This document shows, in pieces, positions 26,108 to 33,993 of a stretch of DNA of 64,000 nucleotides. The notes beneath the pieces were generated by a model. That model saw nothing but the letters and a program-made list of their open reading frames with translations, did no database searches and was not told the origin of the DNA. The stretch is from CAIKNB01 sp964415965. Its GTDB lineage: Bacteria > Patescibacteriota > Patescibacteriia > 2-12-FULL-60-25. Location: assembly GCA_964415965.1 (NCBI GenBank), contig CAYQCK010000004.1:1-64000 (forward strand), given 5' to 3'. The translations under genes and the position numbers were made by a program. Numbering within the stretch: the first letter of the stretch is position 1; each line of letters starts with the position of its first letter.

Positions 26108-26182
26108 TGGAGGCCAGGACGGGAATTGAACCCGTGAATAACGGTTTTGCAGACCGTCGCCTTACCACTTGGCTACCTGGCC
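26108..26182 (-). tRNA. tRNA-Cys (anticodon GCA)
   Basis: Acceptor stem GGCCAGG/CCTGGCC is perfect, discriminator T with encoded CCA, anticodon stem ACGGT/ACCGT and loop CTGCAAA give GCA. The T-arm is GGTTCAATT. It has its own terminator. Confidence 0.95.
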
Positions 26183-26267
26183 CTGGCGGGCGGGAATGAA
26201 TGTAACAAAACCTCGGGTGCTTGTCGAGAATCCGGAACCTAAAGCCAAATGGAGCGGCTCCACACCC

Positions 26268-26798
26268 CTACAACTCCTCAATCAGGATGTTGCGCTTGAT
26301 GCCGAACTTGCGCCCGTCTGATTTTCTCTCCATCCAGATATCGATACGGTTTGCATAACGGGGGTTCATCCTATCATGGACTTCGAATATCTTGTCGCCA
26401 AACAGCTCCGGGATGCGGATACGCGTGCCGAATTTTAGGAAGTTCGCCGCCACGATGCCGTCGCGAACGCGCGACCCGTCGGCGGTGACAAAAGGCGAAT
26501 CGTCGCACTCCGAAGGAAACGAGGAGTAAGTGGTAATCGTGGCCCGAAACATCCTGACGGCCGGCACGTCGCCAGCATCCTTGAACCTTCCGTTATAGGA
26601 CGTCATCAACCGCAGGCCGCGTTCTGGTATGTCATTTTCCGCGGTTTGGCCCGCTTCCCATCCCGAGACTTCGGGGAAATCGGATGGGTTTTCCGCCGCT
26701 TGGACATGGGTACTGGTGAAGGTTAGAATCGCGACCAGAAGCGCCACGGCTTTCCGTTGGTTTTCGGTGAGTTTGCACGTATTCTGGAGTAGTCCCAT
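26268..26798 (-). CDS. Secreted 3D-domain (DPBB-fold) protein
   Basis: A 176-residue secreted protein. The signal peptide covers about residues 1-34 (NTCKLTENQRKAVALLVAIL). After a linker, residues ~85-175 form a 3D (three-Asp) domain of the MltA/YabE/RlpA double-psi barrel type: TTYSSFPSECDDSPFVTADG, VRDGIVAANFLKFGTRIRIP, then VHDRMNPRYANRIDIWM with the aspartates. Such domains bind or cleave peptidoglycan. The start at 26798 is chosen because a TTGACA-17-CATTAT promoter (26857-26885) lies inside the longer open frame that begins at 26906. Signal peptide, promoter and upstream element are shared with the gene at 56558-57172. It is divergent from the PBP gene. Confidence 0.85.
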   Translation of the reverse strand: MGLLQNTCKLTENQRKAVALLVAILTFTSTHVQAAENPSDFPEVSGWEAGQTAENDIPERGLRLMTSYNGRFKDAGDVPAVRMFRATITTYSSFPSECDDSPFVTADGSRVRDGIVAANFLKFGTRIRIPELFGDKIFEVHDRMNPRYANRIDIWMERKSDGRKFGIKRNILIEEL

Positions 26799-26856
26799 AT
26801 GCGATATTTCTGTACAATGCATCCGGCGCCGGCCTTGTCCTGGCGCTAAACGGTAG

Positions 26857-26885
26857 ATAATGTCCCATAAGACCATTTTTGTCAA
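26857..26885 (-). promoter_or_regulatory. Promoter of the 3D-domain gene
   Basis: TTGACA (26880-26885), 17-bp spacer, CATTAT (26857-26862) on the minus strand. A conserved element lies ~36 bp upstream (26894-26921), also found at 57260-57288. Confidence 0.75.
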
Positions 26886-26893
26886 AGGTTTGA

Positions 26894-26921
26894 GGTGATT
26901 ATTCATCTAAAATAAGCCAAA
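26894..26921. promoter_or_regulatory. Conserved upstream element in the 3D/PBP divergent region
   Basis: Read on the minus strand it starts TTTGGCTTA and carries TTAGAT and ATCA, matching 57260-57288 at 23 of 28 positions. It sits between two divergent envelope genes (3D protein and PBP), so it could serve as an operator for both. The regulator is unknown. Confidence 0.6.
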
Positions 26922-26934
26922 AAACCCCAAGATT

Positions 26935-29793
26935 ATGCCGATCAAGCAACTCAACCCAACCACCGCGACTCCGGCGGATCAGGCGGCGAACAAGCGCCAG
27001 CGGAAACAGCGCTGGAAATCACTGCTGTTGACCGCGGGCGTGGTATTGGGATGCTTGTTATTGGCGGCGGCCTTAGCCGTCAGCATGGCTCTCGCGTGGG
27101 TCTCGCGGGATTTGCCGGATCCCAACACCTTGATTACCCGCGACATCCCGCTCTCGACCAAAATCTACGACCGGAGCGGCCAACACCTCCTATACGAAAT
27201 CCACGGTGAAGAGAACCGGACCATCGCCCAAATCAAAGACCTGCCGGCCTATGTCGGCCAAGCCACCATCTCGGTCGAAGACAAGACGTTCTATAGCCAT
27301 CACGGCATCAGCTGGCGCGGGCTCGTCCGCGCCTTCGTGGTCAATGTCGTCAAGGGCGAGAGGATAAAAGGCACCTCGACGCTGACCCAACAATTGGTGA
27401 GGAACGCCATCCTGACGACCGAGCGGACCTACACGCGCAAGTTCAAGGAAGTCCTCATGTCGCTCCAAATCGAACGGGTGTTCACCAAGGACCAGATACT
27501 GCAGATGTACCTGAACGAGGTGCCTTATGGACCCACCATCTACGGCATCGAATCGGCGGCCCATAATTATTTCGGCAAACCAGCCAAAGACCTTACCTTG
27601 GATGAAGCCGCCCTTTTGGCCGCCTTGCCGCAAGCCCCCGACACCTACTCGCCATATGGCACAGGCTCCCGCGGCGACAACCGCGACCGTCTCGTCAACC
27701 GGCAACGCTATATCCTTGATCTCATGGCTGAACAGGGGTTCGTGAAGAAAGAAGAGGCTGAAGAGGCCAAGAAGGTCGAAACCCTGAAGAAACTCGTCCC
27801 GAAAAAGATCGCCAACATCGAAGCGCCCCATTTCGTGATGTATGTGCGCTCTCTCCTCATCGATAAATACGGACAATCAGCCGTCGAACGCAAGGGGATG
27901 AAAGTCATAACATCCCTCGACTGGGACAAGCAGAAAATCGCGGAAGAGGAGGTCAAGAAGGGTGTCGAAGAGCGTGGTAAAAAATACAATTTCATGAACG
28001 CTTCGCTCGTGTCGCTGGATCCCAAGACCGGTCAGATCCTCGCCATGGTCGGCTCCAAGGATTTCTTCGATTCAGAACATGACGGCCAGGTGAATGTATC
28101 CCTCCGTCCGCGCCAACCAGGCTCTTCCTTCAAACCCATCGTCTACGCCGCCGGCTTCATCAAGGGTTATACCCCGGACACCATCCTCTGGGACGTTAAC
28201 ACGACCTTCAAGACTGATCTGAAGGATTATGAGCCGAAGAACTACGACTTCAAGGAACACGGTCCGCTGACCGTCCGCGCCTCCTTAGCCGGCTCCCTCA
28301 ACATCCCGGCGGTCAAGATGCTCTACCTGGTCGGCGTCGGCCGCGTCCTGGATTTCGCCGAACAGCTCGGCTACACGACTTTCGGCGACCGTAGCCGTTT
28401 CGGCCTGTCCCTCGTCTTGGGTGGGGGCGAGGTCAAACTCCTCGAACACGCCAATGCATACGCTTCCTTCGCGGCTGAAGGCGCCCAACATCCGATAACC
28501 TCCATCCTGAAAGTCGAGGATTCGTCGGGTAAGACTTTGGAGGAATTCAAGGATCCCGAGACCAAGCAGGTAATGGACCGGAACGTGGCCCTCCAGATAT
28601 CCAGCATCCTGTCCGACAACAACGCCCGCGCCTACATCTTCGGCTCGCACAACTACCTGACCTTGCCGGGCCGTCCGGTCGCGGCCAAGACCGGAACGAC
28701 CAACAACTTCCACGACGCCTGGACCATGGGCTACACGCCGTCTTTGGTGGCCGGCGTCTGGGTCGGCAACAACGACAACTCCGAGATGAACCGCGGGGCC
28801 GACGGCTCGGTCGTCGCCGGTCCGATCTGGCAGGCTTATATGAAGAGGTCGTTGGAGAACTCTAAAGTCGAGCAATTCCCGCCGATGCCGGCTAACGACG
28901 CCAACAAACCGGTATTGTTGGGCAAGAGCCTGGAGACGAAAATCAAGATCGACAAGGTTACGGGCAAACGCGCGACCGAGTTCACCCCGGCCGACCTCGT
29001 CGAGGAGCGCGTCTACCGAGAAGCCCACAACATCCTCTACTACGTGGACAAGGACGATCCGCGCGGGCCGGCGCCAAAGGACCCGACCCAGGATCCGCAA
29101 TACTGGAATTGGGAGAATTCGGTCCAGGCATACGTCAAAAAAACCAACTGGAACACCACTTCTTCGCCGCCGACCGAATTCGACGACGTCCACACCCAAA
29201 ACAACCAACCCTTGGTCACCATCAACTACCCGCAACCCAACGCCAACCTCACCAGCCGCAACTCGAGCGTATCCATCTCCGTCACCGCCTCCAGGCGCGT
29301 GACCAAAATCGACGTCCTGAGCGAGGGCACGCTGGTCGGCACCAAGATAGGGGAACCGTGGGAAATCCCCATCCGCTTCCCGAACGCCTTGGACAAGGGA
29401 TACCACGACCTGACGGTCAACGCCTATGACGATGTCGGCAACAAGGGTTCGGCCACCGTGACCGTTAACCTGAACGCCGAACCTGTTCCGCTCCAGATCC
29501 GCATCCTGGAACCGACCAACAGCAGCCGCCTGAAGACGCGCGACTTCCCGGTCAAGACCACCATCGACATCAGCGAAATCGGCGAGGCGAAGAAAGCCGA
29601 CCTCTATCTCCAGACATCGGACGGTTCCATGCGGCTTCTCGGCTCAGACATCGGACCGACGACAAACATCATCCAGCTTGAATGGAAGACACCCCCCGGT
29701 CCTGGCACCTACCAAATCTTCGCCACCATGGAAGACGCCGGCGGACTGACCCATAACGGGCAACCGGTGACGATAACCATCGAGGACAACTGA
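26935..29793 (+). CDS. Class A penicillin-binding protein (transglycosylase/transpeptidase)
   Basis: A bifunctional peptidoglycan synthase of 952 residues. A membrane helix lies near residues 32-57. The GT51 transglycosylase domain holds EDKTFYSHHGISWRGLVRA (about 115) and GTSTLTQQLVRNAIL, and ends with LLAALPQAPDTYSPYG. The transpeptidase has SSFK as the SxxK nucleophile motif (about 397), SLN (about 454) and KTGT (about 584, followed by VAGVWVGNND). The C-terminal ~190 residues are two immunoglobulin-like modules, an extension commonly seen on CPR PBPs. The ATG at 26935 follows the conserved element and no Shine-Dalgarno is evident. A terminator is shared with convergent dnaN. It is the PBP1a type; whether it is the cell's only class A enzyme cannot be told. 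Confidence 0.95.
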   Translation: MPIKQLNPTTATPADQAANKRQRKQRWKSLLLTAGVVLGCLLLAAALAVSMALAWVSRDLPDPNTLITRDIPLSTKIYDRSGQHLLYEIHGEENRTIAQIKDLPAYVGQATISVEDKTFYSHHGISWRGLVRAFVVNVVKGERIKGTSTLTQQLVRNAILTTERTYTRKFKEVLMSLQIERVFTKDQILQMYLNEVPYGPTIYGIESAAHNYFGKPAKDLTLDEAALLAALPQAPDTYSPYGTGSRGDNRDRLVNRQRYILDLMAEQGFVKKEEAEEAKKVETLKKLVPKKIANIEAPHFVMYVRSLLIDKYGQSAVERKGMKVITSLDWDKQKIAEEEVKKGVEERGKKYNFMNASLVSLDPKTGQILAMVGSKDFFDSEHDGQVNVSLRPRQPGSSFKPIVYAAGFIKGYTPDTILWDVNTTFKTDLKDYEPKNYDFKEHGPLTVRASLAGSLNIPAVKMLYLVGVGRVLDFAEQLGYTTFGDRSRFGLSLVLGGGEVKLLEHANAYASFAAEGAQHPITSILKVEDSSGKTLEEFKDPETKQVMDRNVALQISSILSDNNARAYIFGSHNYLTLPGRPVAAKTGTTNNFHDAWTMGYTPSLVAGVWVGNNDNSEMNRGADGSVVAGPIWQAYMKRSLENSKVEQFPPMPANDANKPVLLGKSLETKIKIDKVTGKRATEFTPADLVEERVYREAHNILYYVDKDDPRGPAPKDPTQDPQYWNWENSVQAYVKKTNWNTTSSPPTEFDDVHTQNNQPLVTINYPQPNANLTSRNSSVSISVTASRRVTKIDVLSEGTLVGTKIGEPWEIPIRFPNALDKGYHDLTVNAYDDVGNKGSATVTVNLNAEPVPLQIRILEPTNSSRLKTRDFPVKTTIDISEIGEAKKADLYLQTSDGSMRLLGSDIGPTTNIIQLEWKTPPGPGTYQIFATMEDAGGLTHNGQPVTITIEDN

Positions 29794-29796
29794 CAA

Positions 29797-29831
29797 AAAA
29801 ACCGCCCCGGTCAATCGGGGCGGTTTTTTTG
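29797..29831. terminator. Bidirectional terminator between PBP and dnaN
   Basis: ACCGCCCCG/CGGGGCGGT stem with a 6-nt loop, flanked by A7 and T7 tracts. Confidence 0.93.
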
Positions 29832-29834
29832 TTT

Positions 29835-30968
29835 CTATTGCCTTATGGGCATCACGATATACTGATAAGCCTCGTTCGAACCCTCAGGAACGAGCAGGAG
29901 CGGGTTCATGGAATCAATCTGCCGCAATTTGACCATTTCTCCGCTCATCGAAGCCAACCCTTCACCCAGATACCGGAAGTTGAGCGTGACTGAATTGGCC
30001 ACGCCGGTGACCGTGCCTTTGATGGTCGTCTTGGTCTTACCGACGCCTTGGTCGGCTGATTCCACTGTGCAGACTCCCTTATCCGGATCCAGCGAGATGT
30101 GGACATCGAACAAACCCTGGCGCGAGAACAAGCTGGCCGCCCTGACTGCTTTCTGGAGCTCGGAACGGTTGATGATCGCCTCGGTCTTGAATTGTTGGGG
30201 GATGATCTGCTTGTAATCCGGGAAAGACCCTTCGATCAAGCGGGATATCAACTCGACGTTGCCGAAGGAGACGACAAGTTGGTTCTCGGTGAAGTTCAGC
30301 GAAACGTTTTCCGGGATCCCCAACTCATCCTTATACGCCCCGAGGATGCGCATGGCTTCGACCAGCGCCCTGGCCGGCACGATGAAACGCATCGCCGAAC
30401 CGTTGCCCGAACAGGGCAAAACGCGTTCCGCCAGGCGATAGGAGTCGGTGGCGGCGAAGGTCGCTTTATGCTCCGAACCCTCAGGATTGAAGTAGCAAGC
30501 GACGCCTGTAAGCTCAGGTCGCGACTGGGATGTCGAAACCGCGAACACGACCTGCGAAAGGGCCCGTTTCAGGTCATTGGAGGGCAGGCTGTAGCCGTGA
30601 TCCTTGGCCAATTTAGGCAAAAGCGGGAATTCGTTCGCCGGAATGCCTTTCAGGACAGTTTCCTGTTCACCTGAGCGGACCTCCAGACCCTCCTCGGTCA
30701 GCACCAATTCGACTTTGCCGGCCGGCAACAACGAAACGTAATCCATGAATAGTTTTGCCGGGACGCTGTATTCGCCCTCGACCTCTACTTTTCCCCTGAC
30801 CGTGCAGTTCACTGCCATCTCCAGGTTGGTCGCCGAAAGCTTCAAGCTGCCGGCTTCCGTCTTAAGCAGGATATTGCCCAAAACCGGCAGGTTGGCGTTC
30901 TTGCCGGCCACGTGTCCCGCCATGTTCAGTCCCTGTATCAGGTTCTCTTGGGTGCATGCGAATTTCAT
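29835..30968 (-). CDS. dnaN: DNA polymerase III beta subunit (sliding clamp)
   Basis: The ring clamp gives the replicase its processivity. The 377-residue product has normal length and three repeats of the clamp fold. It starts MKFACTQENLIQGLNMAGHVAG. Conserved stretches are LPVLGNILLK, FPDYKQIIP and the C-terminal MNPLLLVPEGSNEAYQYIVMPIR. It lies 224 bp downstream of dnaA on the same strand, as in classical origin regions. The usual recF and gyrB are absent, and the convergent PBP gene comes next. A TATACT box sits just upstream (near 30998) as a possible separate promoter. Confidence 0.97.
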   Translation of the reverse strand: MKFACTQENLIQGLNMAGHVAGKNANLPVLGNILLKTEAGSLKLSATNLEMAVNCTVRGKVEVEGEYSVPAKLFMDYVSLLPAGKVELVLTEEGLEVRSGEQETVLKGIPANEFPLLPKLAKDHGYSLPSNDLKRALSQVVFAVSTSQSRPELTGVACYFNPEGSEHKATFAATDSYRLAERVLPCSGNGSAMRFIVPARALVEAMRILGAYKDELGIPENVSLNFTENQLVVSFGNVELISRLIEGSFPDYKQIIPQQFKTEAIINRSELQKAVRAASLFSRQGLFDVHISLDPDKGVCTVESADQGVGKTKTTIKGTVTGVANSVTLNFRYLGEGLASMSGEMVKLRQIDSMNPLLLVPEGSNEAYQYIVMPIRQ

Positions 30969-31192
30969 ATTACTGTTTCAATGTTTATAGAAAGTATAAA
31001 TACAGTAGTGGTAATAGGGGATGGGGATGGTGGGTATAGATTCGGGATGCGGCTGATTCTATTGGCCTATCGGCGTGTTATTTCTGCACAACATCTGTGA
31101 GGTGAGGGTGGAGGGAAGCTTGTCGGGTGGGGATTGGTTTAGGTCCGGACATCGCTTTCCCTCGTTGCGCCAACAAGTTGTCAACAGACTGT

Positions 31193-32584
31193 TCACGCAG
31201 TATTCCCAACCGTATACAGCTTCTCGCGGATGAGGTTGATGTCGCGCCTCAGCTGTTCGTCGGTTTTGAGCAGGTCGTTAATCTTGCTGCAGGCATGCAT
31301 GGCGGTCGTATGGTCGCGGCCCCCGATATGGTCGCCGATTGAGGGGAAAGAGCATTTTCCTTCCTCACGGAGAAGATACATGGCGATTTGGCGGGGGAAG
31401 GCCAAACGCTGTTCACGGCTTTTGCCCATCATCTCATCCAGACTCAGGTCGTAATAGGATGTCACGATCTCGATGAGGCGCCGCGGCGTGATGTTGCGCT
31501 TGGGGACGTTCGGTACGAAGCTTTGGAGCAAAGACTGGACCGATTCCAGGGACGGCGAAGTGTTTTTGAATTGGTGGTAGGCGATGATTTTGTTCAACGC
31601 CCCTTCTAGTTCGCGCACGTTAAGTTGGACCGTACCCGCGACATACCGCAATATCTCCGCGTTCAGTTGCAGGTTTTTGTCCCGAGTCTTGGCTTCGAGG
31701 ATGGCGACCCGCGTCTCGAAATCAGGGCTGGAGACGTCGGTGATCATGCCCCACTCGAAACGCGACAGCAGGCGAGCCTCCAATCCTTGGATGTCCTTAG
31801 GTGAGCGGTCTGAGGTGATGACTATCTGCTTGTTGTTTTGGTGCAGGGTGTTGAAAGTGTGGAAAAACTCCTCTTGGGTGCTTTCCTTTCCTGTTATGAA
31901 CTGGATGTCGTCCATCAATAGGATGTCGACATTGCGGTAGACGTCCTTGAAGTCCTTCCCCCGTCCGCCACGGACGGCTTGGATGAATTCGTTGGTGAAG
32001 CGCTCACAGGTCACGTACAGGACCTTGAGTTGTTTGGCGTTTGTCAGGATGTGGTGCCCGATGGCCTGAAGCAGGTGGGTTTTGCCCAAGCCCGACCCTC
32101 CGTAGATGAAAAGCGGGTTATAGACCTCGCCGGGCTTGGCTGAGACCGCCATAGCTGCCGCATGGGCCAATTCATTGGTCTTTCCGACGATGAACGACTC
32201 GAATTGGTATCGCGGGTTCAGTCCGACGTCGTTCGTTTGCGGGCCGGATGCCTGCTCGTTCGTTTGCGGGATATCCTCAACGACCACATGGGTCGTTTCT
32301 ATCTGGTCCGCGAATTGTTGAAGAGGTGTGGTGTTGCGGACTTCGACCCGGTAGGTGACTTCGCGGATGTTCGCTTGGGTGACGTTGCGCAGCGCGCGGA
32401 CGATGGATTCGTGGTATTTCTTCTCCAGCCAAGCCTTTGTGAAGGTATTGGGGACCGCAATGACGGCTCGGGTATTATCAAAAGACGCTACGTAAGTGTT
32501 TTTGAACCAGGTGGTGAAGTTGGCTTTTGAAAGGGTCAGTTCAAGTTCCCCGAGGGCTGCCCGCCAGATCTCATGGTTATCCAT
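31193..32584 (-). CDS. dnaA: Chromosomal replication initiator DnaA
   Basis: DnaA binds DnaA boxes and melts the origin. The 463-residue protein starts at the ATG at 32584 (MDNHEIWRAALGELELTLSKANFTTWF), which is the family's normal domain I. The open frame continues upstream to 33163, but that part overlaps the promoter, rpmH and rnpA and is not protein-like. Walker A GGSGLGKTHLL lies near residue 163, Walker B ILLMDDIQF near 222. The C-terminal domain IV contains the signature GDHIGGRDHTTAMHACSKI for sequence-specific binding. Its promoter lies at 32622-32650 with two DnaA-box-like words just upstream, which suggests autoregulation. Confidence 0.97.
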   Translation of the reverse strand: MDNHEIWRAALGELELTLSKANFTTWFKNTYVASFDNTRAVIAVPNTFTKAWLEKKYHESIVRALRNVTQANIREVTYRVEVRNTTPLQQFADQIETTHVVVEDIPQTNEQASGPQTNDVGLNPRYQFESFIVGKTNELAHAAAMAVSAKPGEVYNPLFIYGGSGLGKTHLLQAIGHHILTNAKQLKVLYVTCERFTNEFIQAVRGGRGKDFKDVYRNVDILLMDDIQFITGKESTQEEFFHTFNTLHQNNKQIVITSDRSPKDIQGLEARLLSRFEWGMITDVSSPDFETRVAILEAKTRDKNLQLNAEILRYVAGTVQLNVRELEGALNKIIAYHQFKNTSPSLESVQSLLQSFVPNVPKRNITPRRLIEIVTSYYDLSLDEMMGKSREQRLAFPRQIAMYLLREEGKCSFPSIGDHIGGRDHTTAMHACSKINDLLKTDEQLRRDINLIREKLYTVGNTA

Positions 32585-32621
32585 ATTGAAGAAGAGCGAA
32601 AAAATTGAAAAGAATAAGCCA

Positions 32622-32650
32622 ATATCAACAGTCGGTCGTATAGTTGTCAA
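32622..32650 (-). promoter_or_regulatory. Promoter of dnaA
   Basis: TTGACA (32645-32650), 17 bp, TGATAT (32622-32627) on the minus strand, about 31 nt of leader. DnaA-box-like sites abut the -35. A weaker TTGCCC-18-TATACT pair lies further upstream. Confidence 0.7.
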
Positions 32651-32792
32651 ACCTGTTGATAAAAAGTGGATAAAGTATACAACCTCAATAAATCTTAGGG
32701 CAAGAGACCGAATTTCAACCCAATTGAGCCAAATTCCGGCTTCATAAGCAGGATCTGATTTGGGTGGGCCTTTGCGGATAGCTGTCTGCCTC

Positions 32793-32821
32793 TTGTCAAA
32801 TTTTGCTTTATCTGTTAATCT
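32793..32821 (+). promoter_or_regulatory. Promoter of rpmH-rnpA-yidD
   Basis: TTGTCA, 17-bp spacer, TAATCT, about 17 nt of leader before the rpmH ATG; the leader contains AAGCCAAA. Confidence 0.7.
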
Positions 32822-32845
32822 TTTCCCATTAATTAAGCCAAAAAC

Positions 32846-32995
32846 ATGCCAAAACGGACATATCAGCCAAAAAAGCGCCGCCACGTTAAAGTGCACGGCT
32901 TCCGCGCCAGGATGGCGAGTAAGACCGGGCGCAAAGTCCTGTCCCGCCGACGGACGGCCGGACGCAAGCGCTTGGTGGTTAAGAAGGCGCGCTAA
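32846..32995 (+). CDS. rpmH: 50S ribosomal protein L34
   Basis: A 49-residue highly basic protein, MPKRTYQPKKRRHVKVHGFR at its start and GRKRLVVKKAR at its end. It has the full family signature (KRTYQPxxxxRxxxHGFRxRM, GRxVLxxRRxxGRxxL). It begins the rpmH-rnpA-yidD operon, divergent from dnaA, the classical arrangement next to the origin. The rnpA ATG follows 44 bp later. Confidence 0.97.
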   Translation: MPKRTYQPKKRRHVKVHGFRARMASKTGRKVLSRRRTAGRKRLVVKKAR

Positions 32996-33039
32996 GCGGC
33001 AAAATCCCGGCCAACCGGGATTTTGTATATACTGTCCAT

Positions 33040-33456
33040 ATGTTGCCGAAACCAAAACGTTTGACCAAACACCGGGATTTCCTGAAGTTGGCTTCGCATG
33101 GCCACGCTGTTTTTGGACCGTATGCCACCCTGCGCGTCCGTCAGACCCCGAATGAGCCGACAAGGGCCGCGTTCATCACCTCGACCAAGGTTTTCAAGCT
33201 CGCCGTCGACCGTAACCGGGCCAAGCGACGCATGCGTGAAGTCGTGGCTGGACTTTGGGGTAGCTTGCCGCCAAATACCCACCTGTTGTTTGTGCTCAAA
33301 CCCGAGTGCAAGTCTATCTCCTGGGATTTGTTGGTTGCCGAAGTCAAGCGGCTTGTGGAGCGTATCCCTGAAGCCCTACAGAAGCCGGCCAAGCCGTCCT
33401 CAAGAGCAAGGAAGCAGGCCGCGAAAATGGCACGACCCAGAATCCCCAACAAGTGA
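33040..33456 (+). CDS. rnpA: Ribonuclease P protein component
   Basis: The protein cofactor of RNase P, needed for 5' maturation of tRNAs. Of 138 residues, the first ~110 match the family: LPKPKRLTKHRDF at the start and the RNR motif KLAVDRNRAKRRMRE, which contacts the RNA. The last ~30 residues are an extra basic tail (KPSSRARKQAAKMARPR), longer than usual. A single base separates it from yidD, so the two are co-translated. The RNA subunit gene rnpB was not found in the window. Confidence 0.96.
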   Translation: MLPKPKRLTKHRDFLKLASHGHAVFGPYATLRVRQTPNEPTRAAFITSTKVFKLAVDRNRAKRRMREVVAGLWGSLPPNTHLLFVLKPECKSISWDLLVAEVKRLVERIPEALQKPAKPSSRARKQAAKMARPRIPNK

Positions 33457-33457
33457 T

Positions 33458-33712
33458 ATGTGGTTCTTGTTGATCCCGCGTCGCATCGCGCAGGTCTTGA
33501 TTGTTGTGTACCAATACACCCTGTCTTTCGACCACAGCCCTATCATGTCGCGGTTTTCCCGCTACCAAGTTTGCCGCTACCATCCGACCTGTTCCGAATA
33601 CGGGTATCAAGCCATTGGTAAACACGGGATTTTCAAAGGAGGGTGGCTTACGGCCCACCGCATCCTGCGCTGCAACCCCTGGTCTCCAGGCGGACATGAT
33701 CCGGTGCCGTGA
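33458..33712 (+). CDS. yidD: YidD, membrane protein insertion efficiency factor
   Basis: A small membrane-associated protein that assists YidC-dependent insertion. The 84-residue product has an amphipathic/hydrophobic start (MWFLLIPRRIAQVLIVVYQ) and the family core CRYHPTCSEYGYQAI followed by GWLTAHRILRCNPWSPGGHDPV, including the three conserved cysteines. The ATG at 33458 is one base after the rnpA stop. The expected next gene, yidC, is absent; a terminator and convergent DUF167 gene follow. Confidence 0.95.
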   Translation: MWFLLIPRRIAQVLIVVYQYTLSFDHSPIMSRFSRYQVCRYHPTCSEYGYQAIGKHGIFKGGWLTAHRILRCNPWSPGGHDPVP

Positions 33713-33730
33713 GAAGGTTTAGTGAGAACA

Positions 33731-33755
33731 AAGAGCGCCTAGGTTAGGCGCTCTT
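33731..33755. terminator. Bidirectional terminator overlapping the DUF167 stop codon
   Basis: AAGAGCGCCTA/TAGGCGCTCTT perfect 11-bp stem with a 3-nt loop between yidD and the convergent DUF167 gene, whose TAG stop lies within the stem. Confidence 0.8.
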
Positions 33756-33993
33756 CGATATCATGGATGTTTCCTGGTATATCGAGGGTTTTCAGCCTTG
33801 AACCATGTCCCCGCAGGATGTCGATGGCGCTTTTCGGCGTGTCCAGGAGTTCTGATAAGAATCCAACCAGCTCTTCGTTCGCCCGGCCTTCGATCGGCGG
33901 CGCGGCCAAGCGGATTTTCCAGGCGCCGCCTTCTTTGCCGACGACTTCGGATTTTTTCGCGTTCGGGATGACGCGGATGGTGATTTTAGCCAT
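33739..33993 (-). CDS. DUF167 (YggU-like) family protein
   Basis: The 84-residue protein matches the DUF167 family over its whole length: an N-terminal strand ITIRVIPNAKKSEVV, then LAAPPIEGRANEELVGFL (the hallmark PPxxGxAN motif) and a C-terminal IDILRGHGSRLKTLDI. The biochemical function is unknown. It overlaps the upstream IMPase gene by 8 bp, so the two are co-translated. The stop codon is embedded in a terminator hairpin. Confidence 0.92.
   Translation of the reverse strand: MAKITIRVIPNAKKSEVVGKEGGAWKIRLAAPPIEGRANEELVGFLSELLDTPKSAIDILRGHGSRLKTLDIPGNIHDIEERLT

Larger units (their letters stand above)
32585..32845. other. dnaA-rpmH intergenic region, candidate oriC
   Basis: This 261-bp divergent gap holds the dnaA and rpmH promoters. 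DnaA-box-like 9-mers with one mismatch lie at 32654-32662 (TGTTGATAA) and 32665-32673 (AGTGGATAA). It also has AT-rich tracts and three occurrences of the (T)TTGGCTNA word. It is where many bacteria have oriC, but perfect DnaA boxes are found instead at 41.7-41.9 kb. Confidence 0.5.

Noticed and set aside
32585..33163. N-terminal extension of dnaA
   Set aside because: The extension crosses the dnaA and rpmH promoters, rpmH and part of rnpA. Normal DnaA domain I begins at 32584.
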